DNA of 64,000 bases from Salinisphaera hydrothermalis (GTDB lineage Bacteria; Pseudomonadota; Gammaproteobacteria; Nevskiales; Salinisphaeraceae), in NCBI RefSeq assembly GCF_040361195.1, contig NZ_APNE01000007.1; one strand, given 5' to 3'. The position numbers were made by a program, and so were the translations under genes. Below the pieces are notes generated by a model. That model searched no databases. It saw nothing but the letters and a program-made list of their open reading frames with translations, and was not told the origin of the DNA. Positions 34,651 to 43,531 of this stretch are shown here, piece after piece (positions within the stretch are counted from its first letter, which is position 1; the number at the start of each line of letters is the position of its first letter).

Positions 34651-35277
34651 ATGAGCGCCACTGCCTGGATTCGTGTCGTCACGGCCTGTCTCGTCTCGGG
34701 CGTGCTGTCCGGTTGTGTAGGATTACCGAAAGGCACCACAGCGGTCCAGCCCTTCTCGTTGAATCATTATCTTGGCCGCTGGTACGAAATCGCCCGGCTC
34801 GATCATCGCTTCGAGAAGGGGCTGGACTGCGTTACGGCCACCTACAGCAAGCGGGCCGATGGCGGCGTCCGGGTGGTCAACCGAGGCGTGAATCTCGCCA
34901 AGGACAAGGTCAGCGAAGCCGTGGGCAAGGCGTATTTCGTGGCGGGCGACAATACAGGCCGATTCAAGGTCAGCTTTTTCGGCCCGTTCTATGCCGGCTA
35001 TAACGTCATCGCGCTCGACCCCGACTATCGCCATGCGCTGATCGCCGGCCCGAATCGCGATTATCTCTGGATTCTGTCACGTACGCCGCGGCTTTCGGCC
35101 GCGACCCGCGCAGCGCTGATCCAGCGGGCCGCCGATCTCGGTTTCCCCACCGATGAGCTGGTGTTTCCGGATCAGGGCAGTGCCTGCGCGCCATATCGCA
35201 AGGACAGTGGGGACAGTCAGGCCACCGCCTATGTCCACAACGACGGGACGCCGCGGACGACCGGCAACGGCTCTTGA
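34651..35277 (+). CDS. blc: Outer-membrane lipoprotein, Blc-type lipocalin
   Basis: The 208-residue protein has a lipoprotein signal with lipobox LSGC at about 19-22 and a lipocalin domain: LGRWYEIARLDHRFEKGLDCVTATYS, VSFFGPFYAGYNVIALDPDYRHALIAGP and YLWILSRTP. Blc binds phospholipids and fatty acids at the outer membrane. The C-terminal ~30 residues beyond the usual family end are hydrophilic and variable. It follows the DUF1615 lipoprotein gene by about 130 bases. Confidence 0.93.
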   Translation: MSATAWIRVVTACLVSGVLSGCVGLPKGTTAVQPFSLNHYLGRWYEIARLDHRFEKGLDCVTATYSKRADGGVRVVNRGVNLAKDKVSEAVGKAYFVAGDNTGRFKVSFFGPFYAGYNVIALDPDYRHALIAGPNRDYLWILSRTPRLSAATRAALIQRAADLGFPTDELVFPDQGSACAPYRKDSGDSQATAYVHNDGTPRTTGNGS

Positions 35278-35420
35278 ATAAGACCAGCGCGCCTGTGCCT
35301 CACCGTGCCGGTGGTCGCGGCGGCGGCCGGCTTGTGTGCCGCCGCCCGGTTAGTCGATTGGATTATTGTTCGAAAAGCTGACGCGAACCGTTGGTTCGCC
35401 GTCCAACGCGGTATCTCCTC

Positions 35421-35906
35421 ATGGCGCGCATTGAATCCCAGCGAATGATGGCGGATGTGGAAGGCGACTTCGTCGTCTTCCTGATCGGTATGCGCGTCAA
35501 CGCATTGTGGCGGGTCGATCGCTGGTGGCCGGTGTCCCGGGCCATGCCCAAGATGCTCCAGGAGCTGTCGGCGAAGCCCGAACTCGGCCTGCTCGGCTAT
35601 CGTGGCCGATGGGGCGGTCGGAACGTCGAACTCATCCAGTACTGGCGCTCGTTCGATCAATTGCGAGCGTACGCCGCAGCTCGGGAATCCGAGCATCTGC
35701 CGGCCTGGCGGGAGTTCAATCGCCGTACCAGCGGTAACGACAGCGTCGGCATCTGGCACGAAACTTATCTGGTACAAGCGGGCCAGTTCGAGACCGTCTA
35801 CCGCAACATGCCGACGCACGGCCTGGCAGCGGCAACAGCGGTCAAGCCGGCCACCGGTCGGCACATGACGGCAGCGGGGCGCCTGGGAGGCAGCAGAGAC
35901 GGATGA
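35421..35906 (+). CDS. DUF4188-family protein (ABM-fold monooxygenase-like)
   Basis: The 161-residue product has the family pattern EGDFVVFLIGMRVNALWRVDRWWPVSRAMPKMLQEL, then YWRSFDQLRAYAA and HLPAWREFNRR, and GIWHETYLV. Members have a small alpha-beta barrel like antibiotic-biosynthesis monooxygenases, but their reaction is unknown. The ATG at 35421 is preferred over the TTG at 35391. The last ~25 residues are low-complexity. Confidence 0.75.
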   Translation: MARIESQRMMADVEGDFVVFLIGMRVNALWRVDRWWPVSRAMPKMLQELSAKPELGLLGYRGRWGGRNVELIQYWRSFDQLRAYAAARESEHLPAWREFNRRTSGNDSVGIWHETYLVQAGQFETVYRNMPTHGLAAATAVKPATGRHMTAAGRLGGSRDG

Positions 35907-36103
35907 CGAGTTGGCTCCGGACGTTTGATTCGCCATGCTTAAGTCAAAGCGTCACGCGGGAGCGGGCCTTATGCTTCGTCGTCGTCTTCCGGCCGATCGG
36001 CAGCGATCAACGACTCGAAGCGTGAACATCGCAAACGCGCCCGTGTCGGTCGACTCGCGCGAATCATGAATAAACAGGGCAGGGAAGAAAGTAAGCGATC
36101 GAT

Positions 36104-36454
36104 ATGCTCTACTTCATCACGAAATCGATATTGTCCGGCGTCATCATCGCGATCGTCTCGACTATCGCCAAACGCCAGCCGGCCGTCGGCGCGCTGGTGG
36201 CGTCACTGCCGCTGGTGTCCATCCTGGGCATGATCTGGCTCTGGCACGACACACACGATCGCACCCGCATGGCCGCCCATATCGGCGCGACCTTCTGGTT
36301 CGTGATCCCGTCGCTGCCCATGTTTCTGCTCATGCCCTGGCTACTCAACCGTGGCCTGCCGTTCTGGCTCACCCTGATGATCGGTTGTGCGCTGACGGCG
36401 GGGCTCTATCTCGGCATGGTGGCCATCGGCCCTCGCATCGGGCTGCGGATCTGA
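36104..36454 (+). CDS. DUF3147-family membrane protein
   Basis: The 116-residue protein is nearly all membrane: four hydrophobic segments with short loops, beginning YFITKSILSGVIIAIVSTIAKRQP and including LPLVSILGMIWLWHDT. This matches the small DUF3147 inner-membrane family of unknown function. It converges on the phosphoesterase gene, with a perfect hairpin between the two. Confidence 0.8.
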   Translation: MLYFITKSILSGVIIAIVSTIAKRQPAVGALVASLPLVSILGMIWLWHDTHDRTRMAAHIGATFWFVIPSLPMFLLMPWLLNRGLPFWLTLMIGCALTAGLYLGMVAIGPRIGLRI

Positions 36455-36482
36455 CGGGGCAGTTTGGGGTGCGGGGCATCGC

Positions 36483-36511
36483 GTAGAGGGCGACTCGAGA
36501 TCGCCCTCTAC
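36483..36511. terminator. Hairpin between convergent genes
   Basis: GTAGAGGGCGA, CTCGAGA, TCGCCCTCTAC: a perfect 11-bp stem between the DUF3147 and phosphoesterase stops. It lacks a T tract on either strand, so its role as terminator is likely but not certain. Confidence 0.55.
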
Positions 36512-36536
36512 ACATCCTCAATACGCCGTCCGGGAT

Positions 36537-38567
36537 CTAGGAGTGTCTCTCGGAGCTGTCACGTCGCGAGTGCGCCCACGAGCCGCGGTTGTTGTGGTCG
36601 TGTTCGTGACCGTTCTGATCATCATGATCGTGCGTGCGGCCGTCGTGTTCTCCGTGTCGGCTGAAATCGAACATCGACATCAGGTCCCCGATTGCCGGCG
36701 CGTTCACCGGTACATAGGGATTCTGCTTCGTGGCGACCGGATTGGGCAGATTGTCGCGGCTATAGCTTGAAATCGGCCCGAGGTGCCAGTTCGCTTCGAC
36801 GAACTTGTCGAACGACACCTGATCGCCATAGGTATGGCTCACGCCGACATGCTTCGAATACGGCGATACGACGATCAGCGGGATACGCGGCCCGTCCCCG
36901 AAGAAGTCGATGGGCTGGATATAGCCTGAGTCGTAGTAGCCGCCACCTTCATCAGTGGTCACCACGATGGCAGTGTTCTTCCACAGTTCGGGGTGCGACT
37001 TGATCTTGCGGATGATCTTGCGCGTGAATGCCTCGAACAGCCCGAACTTCGACGACGCCGGATGGCCATCGAGATAGGTATCCGGCTTCACGATCGACAC
37101 CGCCGGCAGACGGTCGTCGCCGATGTCGTGATACAGCGCGTGAATCCCCTTGAGATTCTTCCGTAGCTGCGGGTTGGTCATGATCTGCTTGGAATACAGG
37201 AAGGGATTGCAGATATCGCAATAGGACGATTTCTCGCCGTCTTCCTTGCCGTGATCCCAGCCCTCGCCGTAATAGCTCCAGGACACGTGATTGCGGCTTA
37301 GCAGCAGCCCCAGGTTCTGCTGGGTCGTGGGCGGCACCGTGTATTTGTGTGGCCCCAGAGCTGCGGGTTTGCCGGTGCCCTTATAGCCCGGGCTGTAGTT
37401 GTTCACGAGGTAATAGGCGTTCTTGCGGCAATCGCCGTCACGGAATGCCTTGTACGGCAGGGACGATAGATACTTGCGGATCGAGCCCACACCCGGCTGC
37501 GAGCTGTCGTTGCAGGCCACATACGAACCGCCGCTGTAGCCGTCCTGCTTGTAGAAATTATTGGTGCCGGATTGCGGATTCGGGTTCTCGATCTGGTTCT
37601 GTGGCGGCTTGACCGGCTGACCCTGGGCGTTCGAGTAATAGATGCCGGTCCCGTAACCGATCTCGACGTGATTCGCGCCCGTACCCCCCATTACCGATTG
37701 ATGGAAGTTGTCGCTCATCGCGTACTCATGCGCCAGCCGATTGAAATAGGGCATGTCCCCGCGCTGGACGTTGTAAACGCCCATCGCGACGGGGCCCTGG
37801 TGCTGGCCGGTCTCCGATTGATTGGCGGGTTCCGGCTTGCCATTGCTGGCGTTGCCGACCGAGGCCTCGACCCATGCCCACAGATCGTTGGCACAACCGC
37901 TCGGATTCTGTTTCGTGGCCTGTGACATCTTGCAGTCCACCTGCTGCCACATCTGGAAAAAGCGGTGGGTAGGGCTGCCGGTATAGTCGTTGTAATTCAC
38001 ATAGCGCGTGAGGTCGAACGGCCCGTTGCGCACCATGTCGGGGAAACGTGTGTCGATCTTCGCGCTGGGCGCCAGCCCGCTGCCGCCGGTCGCCAGCCGT
38101 TTGTAGGTGCCAGCCGGTAACGCGGGTTCGACGGCCTTGGCGGCCGCTGCCGTGGCGAACGGCGCATCGGTCGGCGTGCCGGTGGTGGTGATCGGCCCGA
38201 GCGCGTCATAAGGGCCGGTTGTGGCGGGATGAATCGAGTAGGTGTCGGTGTCCTGGGCGCGCCGTTGTGCCCCCTGGGCAAAATTCGGCCCCGGCGTGCC
38301 GTCGGCATTGATGATGCCTTTAGAGAGCAGATTGTCCACGGTCTGCCCCGGACGTGGCTTGTAGGTCGCGAACACGTTATCGAATGTCCGGTTCTCCCCC
38401 AGGATCAGGATCACGTGCTTGATGGGTGTCGCGGTCTGTCGGCCGTGCTCGTGATGATGGTCCCAATCCCTGTGCGTGGCCGCCTGTGCCAGGGGGGATG
38501 CCAGAACGAGCGCGCCCAGAAGGGCGCCCGCCGTTATCCGTGTCCGTCTGTGCTTTCTTGAAATCAT
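36537..38567 (-). CDS. Secreted phosphoesterase (phospholipase C / AcpA acid-phosphatase family)
   Basis: The 676-residue protein has a signal peptide (GALLGALVLASPLAQAA, about 12-29) after a basic start. The phosphoesterase domain opens with IKHVILILGENRTFDNVFATY, whose Glu-Asn and following residues make the metal and phosphate site. Later landmarks are MGGTGANHVEIGYGTG, YYGEGWDHG and TTDEGGGYYDSGY. The family includes bacterial phospholipases C and the respiratory-burst-inhibiting acid phosphatase AcpA; the substrate cannot be told apart here. The C-terminal ~45 residues are a His/Asp-rich tail (HGEHDGRTHDHDDQNGHEHD) that may bind metal. GAGGAGAGG before the ATG at 38567 fixes the start. 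Confidence 0.87.
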   Translation of the reverse strand: MISRKHRRTRITAGALLGALVLASPLAQAATHRDWDHHHEHGRQTATPIKHVILILGENRTFDNVFATYKPRPGQTVDNLLSKGIINADGTPGPNFAQGAQRRAQDTDTYSIHPATTGPYDALGPITTTGTPTDAPFATAAAAKAVEPALPAGTYKRLATGGSGLAPSAKIDTRFPDMVRNGPFDLTRYVNYNDYTGSPTHRFFQMWQQVDCKMSQATKQNPSGCANDLWAWVEASVGNASNGKPEPANQSETGQHQGPVAMGVYNVQRGDMPYFNRLAHEYAMSDNFHQSVMGGTGANHVEIGYGTGIYYSNAQGQPVKPPQNQIENPNPQSGTNNFYKQDGYSGGSYVACNDSSQPGVGSIRKYLSSLPYKAFRDGDCRKNAYYLVNNYSPGYKGTGKPAALGPHKYTVPPTTQQNLGLLLSRNHVSWSYYGEGWDHGKEDGEKSSYCDICNPFLYSKQIMTNPQLRKNLKGIHALYHDIGDDRLPAVSIVKPDTYLDGHPASSKFGLFEAFTRKIIRKIKSHPELWKNTAIVVTTDEGGGYYDSGYIQPIDFFGDGPRIPLIVVSPYSKHVGVSHTYGDQVSFDKFVEANWHLGPISSYSRDNLPNPVATKQNPYVPVNAPAIGDLMSMFDFSRHGEHDGRTHDHDDQNGHEHDHNNRGSWAHSRRDSSERHS

Positions 38568-38591
38568 AAAGCCTCTCCTCTGATCGGTTTC

Positions 38592-38611
38592 GTTTCGCGT
38601 TACCGCGAAAC
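38592..38611 (-). promoter_or_regulatory. Leader hairpin of the phosphoesterase gene
   Basis: On the minus strand GTTTCGCG, GTAA, CGCGAAAC: a perfect 8-bp stem with a GNRA-type loop, 25 bases upstream of the start codon. It may stabilise the mRNA or control ribosome access. Confidence 0.45.
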
Positions 38612-38760
38612 CATAGAGAGGCACATTGATGTTGCAGAGCGGTTACTGTTTGATTTTGTTACGAAAAACGAACGAAAAGGATGTCGGCAAGATGACGATC
38701 TTATGGCCGGCTGCCGCGCCCGGCTGTGTCGATGCAAACTCCCGACTAGAAAGTCTGGCC

Positions 38761-39432
38761 TCAGGCGCCGCGCTCGGTCGCCAGTTGCTCACGTAAGGCG
38801 GCGTTTTCAGCCTCGAGTTCGGCCACACGCTGTTCGAGGGCAGCGATACGTTCCTGAGCCGCCGACTGTCCCGGTCCCTCGGACGCCGCTGCAGCGTACG
38901 CCTCCAGGTCCAGCGGGCCGCAGAGCTGGTGCATGAACTCGGCGTCCTTGCGGCCCTTGGTTCGCGGCAGTTGAACCAGCAGGGAGTGTTCGAGACCTTC
39001 CTCGTCGATCAGTTCGCGGGCCGCGGCAGAGGCGGCGTCGTTATCGGGGAAGTCGTAGAGGCGGCCGGCGCGGCTGCGCAGTTCCCCGGGTGTCTGCGGC
39101 CCGCGAAGCAGCAGCAACGTCACGATCGCGAACTGAGCTTTCGTGAGCTTGATATCGGCGAACTGGCCGGCGCCGCACATCCGCTGTTTGTATTTTTCGA
39201 CCCCGCTTTTGAAGTTTTCGTCGATCTGCACGAGGCTGCGCTGGGCCAGCGCGCGGGCGGCGCGTTGTACTTCGACCCGGGTGAGTGACATCACCGGTTC
39301 GCGGGCCGATTTCTGGTTGGCCGCGTTGGTCAGCGCGTTGAGGGTCAGGGGCATCTGGTCCGGCGTGGTGACGGATTTTTCCATCAGGCAACCGATGATG
39401 CGGGCTTCGACGTCGGTGAGCTTGGGGAGCAT
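38761..39432 (-). CDS. yceH: YceH/DUF480-family winged-helix protein
   Basis: The 223-residue protein has the family start LTDVEARIIGCLMEKSVTTPDQMPLTLNALTNAANQKS and a second winged-helix unit (LTKAQFAIVTLLLLRGPQTPGELRSRAGRLYDF). It ends in a coiled-coil segment, ALEQRVAELEAENAALREQL. The double winged-helix fold suggests nucleic-acid binding; the cellular role is not established. It stands alone on the minus strand. Confidence 0.93.
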   Translation of the reverse strand: MLPKLTDVEARIIGCLMEKSVTTPDQMPLTLNALTNAANQKSAREPVMSLTRVEVQRAARALAQRSLVQIDENFKSGVEKYKQRMCGAGQFADIKLTKAQFAIVTLLLLRGPQTPGELRSRAGRLYDFPDNDAASAAARELIDEEGLEHSLLVQLPRTKGRKDAEFMHQLCGPLDLEAYAAAASEGPGQSAAQERIAALEQRVAELEAENAALREQLATERGA

Positions 39433-39504
39433 GGATTCGGTGGTGTGATTCCCGCCCCCATGCTACCGGTAATAGCGGGCGACTGTGCCACGTTCGTTCG
39501 TCGA

Positions 39505-39672
39505 ATCGTGCCGCGCTTGGCCCTTCGGGTGGGGCCGCTCATCAAAATTGACCCGGGGCGTCCGGCGGTGTTGCGAGCCCGGGTCGTGGCTCGCCCAGAG
39601 CCGGCGACTCGCGCCTTGCCGGACACGATTTGCGATCTCCAGCGCGGCGCGCGTACGAAACGGCAATACACC
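39505..39672. mobile_element. Diverged, partly degraded copy of the miniature element, inverted
   Basis: Read on the minus strand from 39672, the sequence starts GGTGTATTGCCGTTTCGT and then follows the left half of the element at 41718: GCAAATCGTG, CGGCAAGGCGCGAGTCGCC, GCCACGACCC, GGCTCGCAACACCGCC, and further on CCCGAAGGGCCAAGCGC. Its outer end abuts TA at 39673-39674. The other end is not clear, perhaps near 39465, so the copy is shortened or decayed. It lies directly at the stop codon of the 658-residue protein gene. Confidence 0.65.
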
Positions 39673-41648
39673 TAGAACACGGCGGCCCAGCTGTCGTTCG
39701 CCAGGGCCAGGACGGTATCGACGGCCTCGGCCGGTACGTTGGCCGGTTCGCCCTGTTCCAGCGGATCGTAGTGGAACACGAACAGGCGCGATGCGAACTG
39801 ATGGAAGGGCAGACTGGCTTCGCCGTGGCGTTCGCCGTGGCCGTGGGTGTCGGTTTCGATGCCCTGTCCCCAATCCTGTCCGCTATCGTTATTGGGGTTG
39901 AAGAAGTAGACGCGCATCTCGCCGTCCGGGTCGAGCGCGACGCGACGGATGGCGATGGCGTGGCGGCCGACATAGCGCGCGGCGCTGTCGGTGGCCGCGA
40001 TGCCGGCCGGCTGCGGATGAATCACCGGTACGCCGCCGTTGTAGTCCAGGTGGTAGCTGGCGTAGAACGCGCGGATGAAGCCGGCGTGGTCTTCGATCTT
40101 GTCGGTGGCGGCGTTGGTGACCGCCCGGAAGCCGTTGCCGACCCACCAGCCATAGAACTCGGGGTGAATCCAGCGATGAAGATCATCGTCGCGTTCGCCG
40201 CAGAGCCGGCCCATTTCGATATAGATCCGGTCGAGATGGGGTACGAGGATCATCGACACCGGGTCCACGTCCAGCGGGCGCTGCTTGGCGAGCCCGGCGG
40301 CCAGCCCTTTGGAGGACACCAGATCACCCTCGAAGCGCAGCAGCACTTCATCGTCGCGCGCGGCCCAGGCGACGAGCTGGAGCAGATAGTCCGGGTCGTT
40401 GTCGGCCCACATCGACAGGCCGATGACTGACTGGCAGGTGGGATTGTTGCCCTGACCGACGCCGAGCGGCTGGCCGAGCAGATTGAGCGCGCCGGCCATG
40501 AGCCATACCCGTGGCTCGCGCGTGGCGCCAAACGCCGTGGTGAGTGTCGCGCCGGTGCTGGCAGACAAGGGCAGGCGCAGCTGACGTGCCAGGCCCGCGG
40601 CCACGGGGCCATTGAACAGAACGCCGCGTTCGAGCAGCAGGGCGAGACCGTAGATGGCCTGCGCCGTCTCGACAAAAATGATGTCGTCGATGATCTCGTG
40701 CACCAACGCCGTGTGGCACTGGTAGGCATCGGTGCCAGTGCGACCCAGCCCGAGGGTGATCGGGATCAGGTGTTCGCCGCCGACTTCCGGGCTGCGCAGA
40801 TGATGCAGGAATACCGCGTGGTAGACGGACACCAGCCCGGTCTCGTGCATGGCGCGGGCGAAGCCCTGGGCCTCGGCGCGCAGCTCTTCGTCGGTGAACG
40901 TGGGCAGGCGCATCCCGTAGACATCCACACCGGGGTCTTCGGCACAGCCGGGCGTGGGCGCAAACAGGCAGTTGACGAGCTGGCGGGCGGCCGTGTTCTC
41001 GGTATCGAGTGTTGGATCGAACAGGCATTGTGCGATCTGAATGACCATTTCGCGCGCGTCGTCAACGTCGATCGGGCGTTGTTCCAGGATGCGCCAGACT
41101 TCGGCAACTAGGCTGTCGAGAATGCTCTCGTAGCCCATGGCATCAATCTGGAAGCGATACAACGCCGCCACGATCGGCCCGAGTGAAAACGGCCGCTCGC
41201 GATCGGCTTCACTGAGCTGGCCCGACAGCAGGTCGAGGTTGAGGGCCATCACCTGGGTGATGAACTGACGGGCATGCTCGGCGGTGATGCGCGGATGGGC
41301 GTAGTCGCCGAGTGCGACCGCCAATAGCCGAAGCTGGCTGAGCGCTTCGATGACGGTGGTCTGGGCGTCGCCGGTGCGCAGCGAGATCTTGGCGATGTCC
41401 GGCTGCAGGATGGCGGGGTAGTCCCAGTCCGTGTCCTTGAAAACGCCGGCCGACTCGTAACGCTTGACGCGTTCGTAAAGTGCCGCTGGCCCGTCGTCCT
41501 CGGCCAGCACCATGCCGGCAGCAGCCAGAACCTGGGCGTTGGTGGCCGTGGTGTTGGCCTGACGGGCCTGGCCCAGCGCCATCAGCGCCTGGTCGAATTG
41601 CGGGGTGCTCGGCGTTGTGATCATGCAGGGCATCGAATCAAATGACAT
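39672..41648 (-). CDS. Unrecognised 658-residue protein with a candidate Cys-His-Asn triad
   Basis: I do not recognise the family. The protein has no signal peptide or membrane segment and appears cytoplasmic. The first ~280 residues are helical. A more conserved-looking core runs from about 290 (GGEHLIPITLGLGRTGTDAYQC) to about 440. Cys405 in GNNPTCQS, His563 in GRHAIAIR and Asn584 or Asn586 in YFFNPNNDSGQDWG resemble the C, gHA and fDPN/FNPN elements of papain-like peptidases and transglutaminases. That comparison is inference from pattern only. The last three bases are a TAG made at the junction with a mobile-element copy, and a complete element lies just upstream of the start. ATG codons also occur at residues 6 and 9. 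Confidence 0.75.
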   Translation of the reverse strand: MSFDSMPCMITTPSTPQFDQALMALGQARQANTTATNAQVLAAAGMVLAEDDGPAALYERVKRYESAGVFKDTDWDYPAILQPDIAKISLRTGDAQTTVIEALSQLRLLAVALGDYAHPRITAEHARQFITQVMALNLDLLSGQLSEADRERPFSLGPIVAALYRFQIDAMGYESILDSLVAEVWRILEQRPIDVDDAREMVIQIAQCLFDPTLDTENTAARQLVNCLFAPTPGCAEDPGVDVYGMRLPTFTDEELRAEAQGFARAMHETGLVSVYHAVFLHHLRSPEVGGEHLIPITLGLGRTGTDAYQCHTALVHEIIDDIIFVETAQAIYGLALLLERGVLFNGPVAAGLARQLRLPLSASTGATLTTAFGATREPRVWLMAGALNLLGQPLGVGQGNNPTCQSVIGLSMWADNDPDYLLQLVAWAARDDEVLLRFEGDLVSSKGLAAGLAKQRPLDVDPVSMILVPHLDRIYIEMGRLCGERDDDLHRWIHPEFYGWWVGNGFRAVTNAATDKIEDHAGFIRAFYASYHLDYNGGVPVIHPQPAGIAATDSAARYVGRHAIAIRRVALDPDGEMRVYFFNPNNDSGQDWGQGIETDTHGHGERHGEASLPFHQFASRLFVFHYDPLEQGEPANVPAEAVDTVLALANDSWAAVF

Positions 41649-41717
41649 GGCGCCCGACGCTTATCATGTCGGGCGATTCGACACCTTACACCCAATCGTG
41701 CCGCACGCGGGGCCCTA

Positions 41718-41985
41718 GGGCGTGTTGAGGTTTCGTGCGAGCGCCGCGTTGGCGTCCGCAAATCGTGACCGGCAAGGCGCGAGTCGCCGCGTCGTGGCGT
41801 GCCACGACCCAGACTCGCAACGCCGCAGGGCGCGATTTGCGGCCCAACCCTTCGGGACAAGCGCTGTTTTGCGGCAATACAGCGTTATAGCTCTCTCGCG
41901 TAGGTTCACTACGCCACGTTCGCTACGCCTCGTCTTGCCGCAAAACAGCGCTTGGCGCGGACTCGGACGAAACCTCAACACGCCC
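41718..41985. mobile_element. Complete miniature inverted-repeat element, subfamily A
   Basis: This 268-bp non-coding element is bounded by a perfect 19-bp terminal repeat, GGGCGTGTTGAGGTTTCGT, on both ends, with weaker pairing for about 18 bases further in. TA flanks it at 41716-41717 and 41986-41987. The right half holds a long palindrome with arms AGCGCTGTTTTGCGGCAA. It is nearly identical over its right half to bases 1-140 and related to the elements at 5994 and 39505. It has no open frame for a transposase and must be moved in trans. A TA target duplication is found with IS630/mariner- and some IS5-type transposases. Confidence 0.9.
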
Positions 41986-43424
41986 TAGATCGACTGCCGC
42001 AGCTTGTCGCCCCAGGCCTTTAGGTCGAGCAGCAGCTGCAGCCGGGCGGGATCGCCCTGAACGCGTTCCATCAACGCGGCCACGACTTCGTCGTATTCGT
42101 CGAGCGTCAGGCCGCCGTCGGGCGCGAACTCGAGCCGCTTGGCCACCCAGTTGTTCCAGTCGTCGCGCTCGGCGTCGGCGAGCGAATCGGGGAAGTGCCG
42201 GGCACGATAACGGAACAACAGTTCGTTGAGCCGATTGTCCGAGAAGACGATGGCACCATCGGCGAGTTCGGTGGGGGCCGTCGCGCGTACCGATTCGGCG
42301 AGCTTGCGATCGCTGTCGGAGATAAAACCGTCGTACAGCGCGGCTTCCGCGTCGGACTCGGCATCGAACACGCGGGCGTCGAACACGGCGGTGGCCTTGG
42401 CTTCGACTGCGGTCAGCTGATCGTGGATCGCTTTCCAGTTGCGCCGGCACTGGTTGATGTCGAGGTGGAGCCGGGCCGCCTCGTTCTCGCGCATCATCTC
42501 GAATGGCGCCAGCACCGGGCATTTGTTCAGATGCACGCCCTTGAGCGCAATGCGCGGCGTGTCGTCGGGCAGATCTTCGGTGGGGGTGAAGATGCGCTCG
42601 TAGATCTCGTCGGGGGCGAGTTCCAGCAGCGGCGCCGGGTCCACGCGCAGGTCGTAGACGATGATGCAGTTCTTGTTCGACGGGTGTTGTGCGATCGGCA
42701 TCACCGGCGACAGGCAGCCGTTCTCGGCCGGGAATTTCGACGACACATGCAGCGCGGGCTTGCGCGTGTCCATGTCGAGCAGCTTGCGGGCGCTGTGCTT
42801 GTCGCGGTTGTTGATGACGTAGTCGTACAGCCGAGGCTGCTTGTCGCGGATCAGCTTGGCGAGCCCGATGGTGGCGTGCACGTCGGACAGGGCATCGTGG
42901 GCGCGGTCCTGGGCCAGGTTGTTGGCCGGCGCGAGCTGGTCGAGGCGGAAGCTGGGCGCGCCGTCCTCGCGCGTCGGCCACGCGATGCCCTCGGGGCGCA
43001 GCGCGTAGGTGAGCCGCACCATGTTGATGATATCCCAGCGCGAGCAGCCGTTCTGCCACTCGCGGGCGTAGGGATCGAAGAAATTGCGCCACAGCGTATG
43101 GCGCGTCACTTCGTCGTCGAACTGAAGACTGTTATAGCCGACGCTGCAGGTGCCGGGCTTTGCCATTTCGGCGACGATGGTCTCGATGAATTCCGGCTCA
43201 GGCACGCCGTGCTCGAGGGCGTACTGCGGCGTGATCCCGGTGATCAGCGTGGCCTCGGGATGGCCCAGCATGTCCCGTGGCGGCTGGCAGTACAGCACAA
43301 TCGGCTCGCCGATGACGTTGAAATCGGCATCCGTGCGAATGCCGGCGAACTGGGCCGGCTTGTCGCGCTTGGGATCGGCGCCGAAGGTTTCGTAGTCGTG
43401 CCAGAAGAAAGTCGGTTCGGCCAT
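41985..43424 (-). CDS. sbcB: Exodeoxyribonuclease I
   Basis: ExoI degrades single-stranded DNA 3' to 5' in mismatch repair and recombination. The 479-residue product is the size of the E. coli enzyme. It has the DEDDh exonuclease motifs: FFWHDYETFG at the N-terminus, GYNSLQFDDEVTRH, and HDALSDVHATI. The SH3-like and helical C-terminal regions follow, up to LKAWGDKLRQSI. The ATG at 43424 starts MAEPTFFWHDYETFG; an open frame extending to 43877 on the same strand is antisense-like filler. The stop codon TAG consists of the TA target plus the first G of the adjoining mobile element. Confidence 0.96.
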   Translation of the reverse strand: MAEPTFFWHDYETFGADPKRDKPAQFAGIRTDADFNVIGEPIVLYCQPPRDMLGHPEATLITGITPQYALEHGVPEPEFIETIVAEMAKPGTCSVGYNSLQFDDEVTRHTLWRNFFDPYAREWQNGCSRWDIINMVRLTYALRPEGIAWPTREDGAPSFRLDQLAPANNLAQDRAHDALSDVHATIGLAKLIRDKQPRLYDYVINNRDKHSARKLLDMDTRKPALHVSSKFPAENGCLSPVMPIAQHPSNKNCIIVYDLRVDPAPLLELAPDEIYERIFTPTEDLPDDTPRIALKGVHLNKCPVLAPFEMMRENEAARLHLDINQCRRNWKAIHDQLTAVEAKATAVFDARVFDAESDAEAALYDGFISDSDRKLAESVRATAPTELADGAIVFSDNRLNELLFRYRARHFPDSLADAERDDWNNWVAKRLEFAPDGGLTLDEYDEVVAALMERVQGDPARLQLLLDLKAWGDKLRQSI

Positions 43425-43496
43425 GCGGAACAAGCCTCGGATCGAATCGTCGCTACGCCGGTGGCCCGGCGCACACGATGTCACGAAAACGGCGAG

Positions 43497-43517
43497 GGTA
43501 GCGCGGTGGGCGCTACC
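43497..43517. terminator. Hairpin between the ABC-F gene and sbcB
   Basis: GGTAGCGC, GGTGG, GCGCTACC: a perfect 8-bp stem just after the ABC-F stop at 43532. No T tract follows, so it may only attenuate transcription into sbcB. Confidence 0.4.
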
Positions 43518-43531
43518 GGGCGAGTGGGCGG

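Noticed and set aside
38639..38664. Possible PhoB box before the phosphoesterase gene
   Set aside because: On the minus strand only one half-site (TCGTAACAAAA) is convincing; the second unit is poor, so it is not listed as a site.
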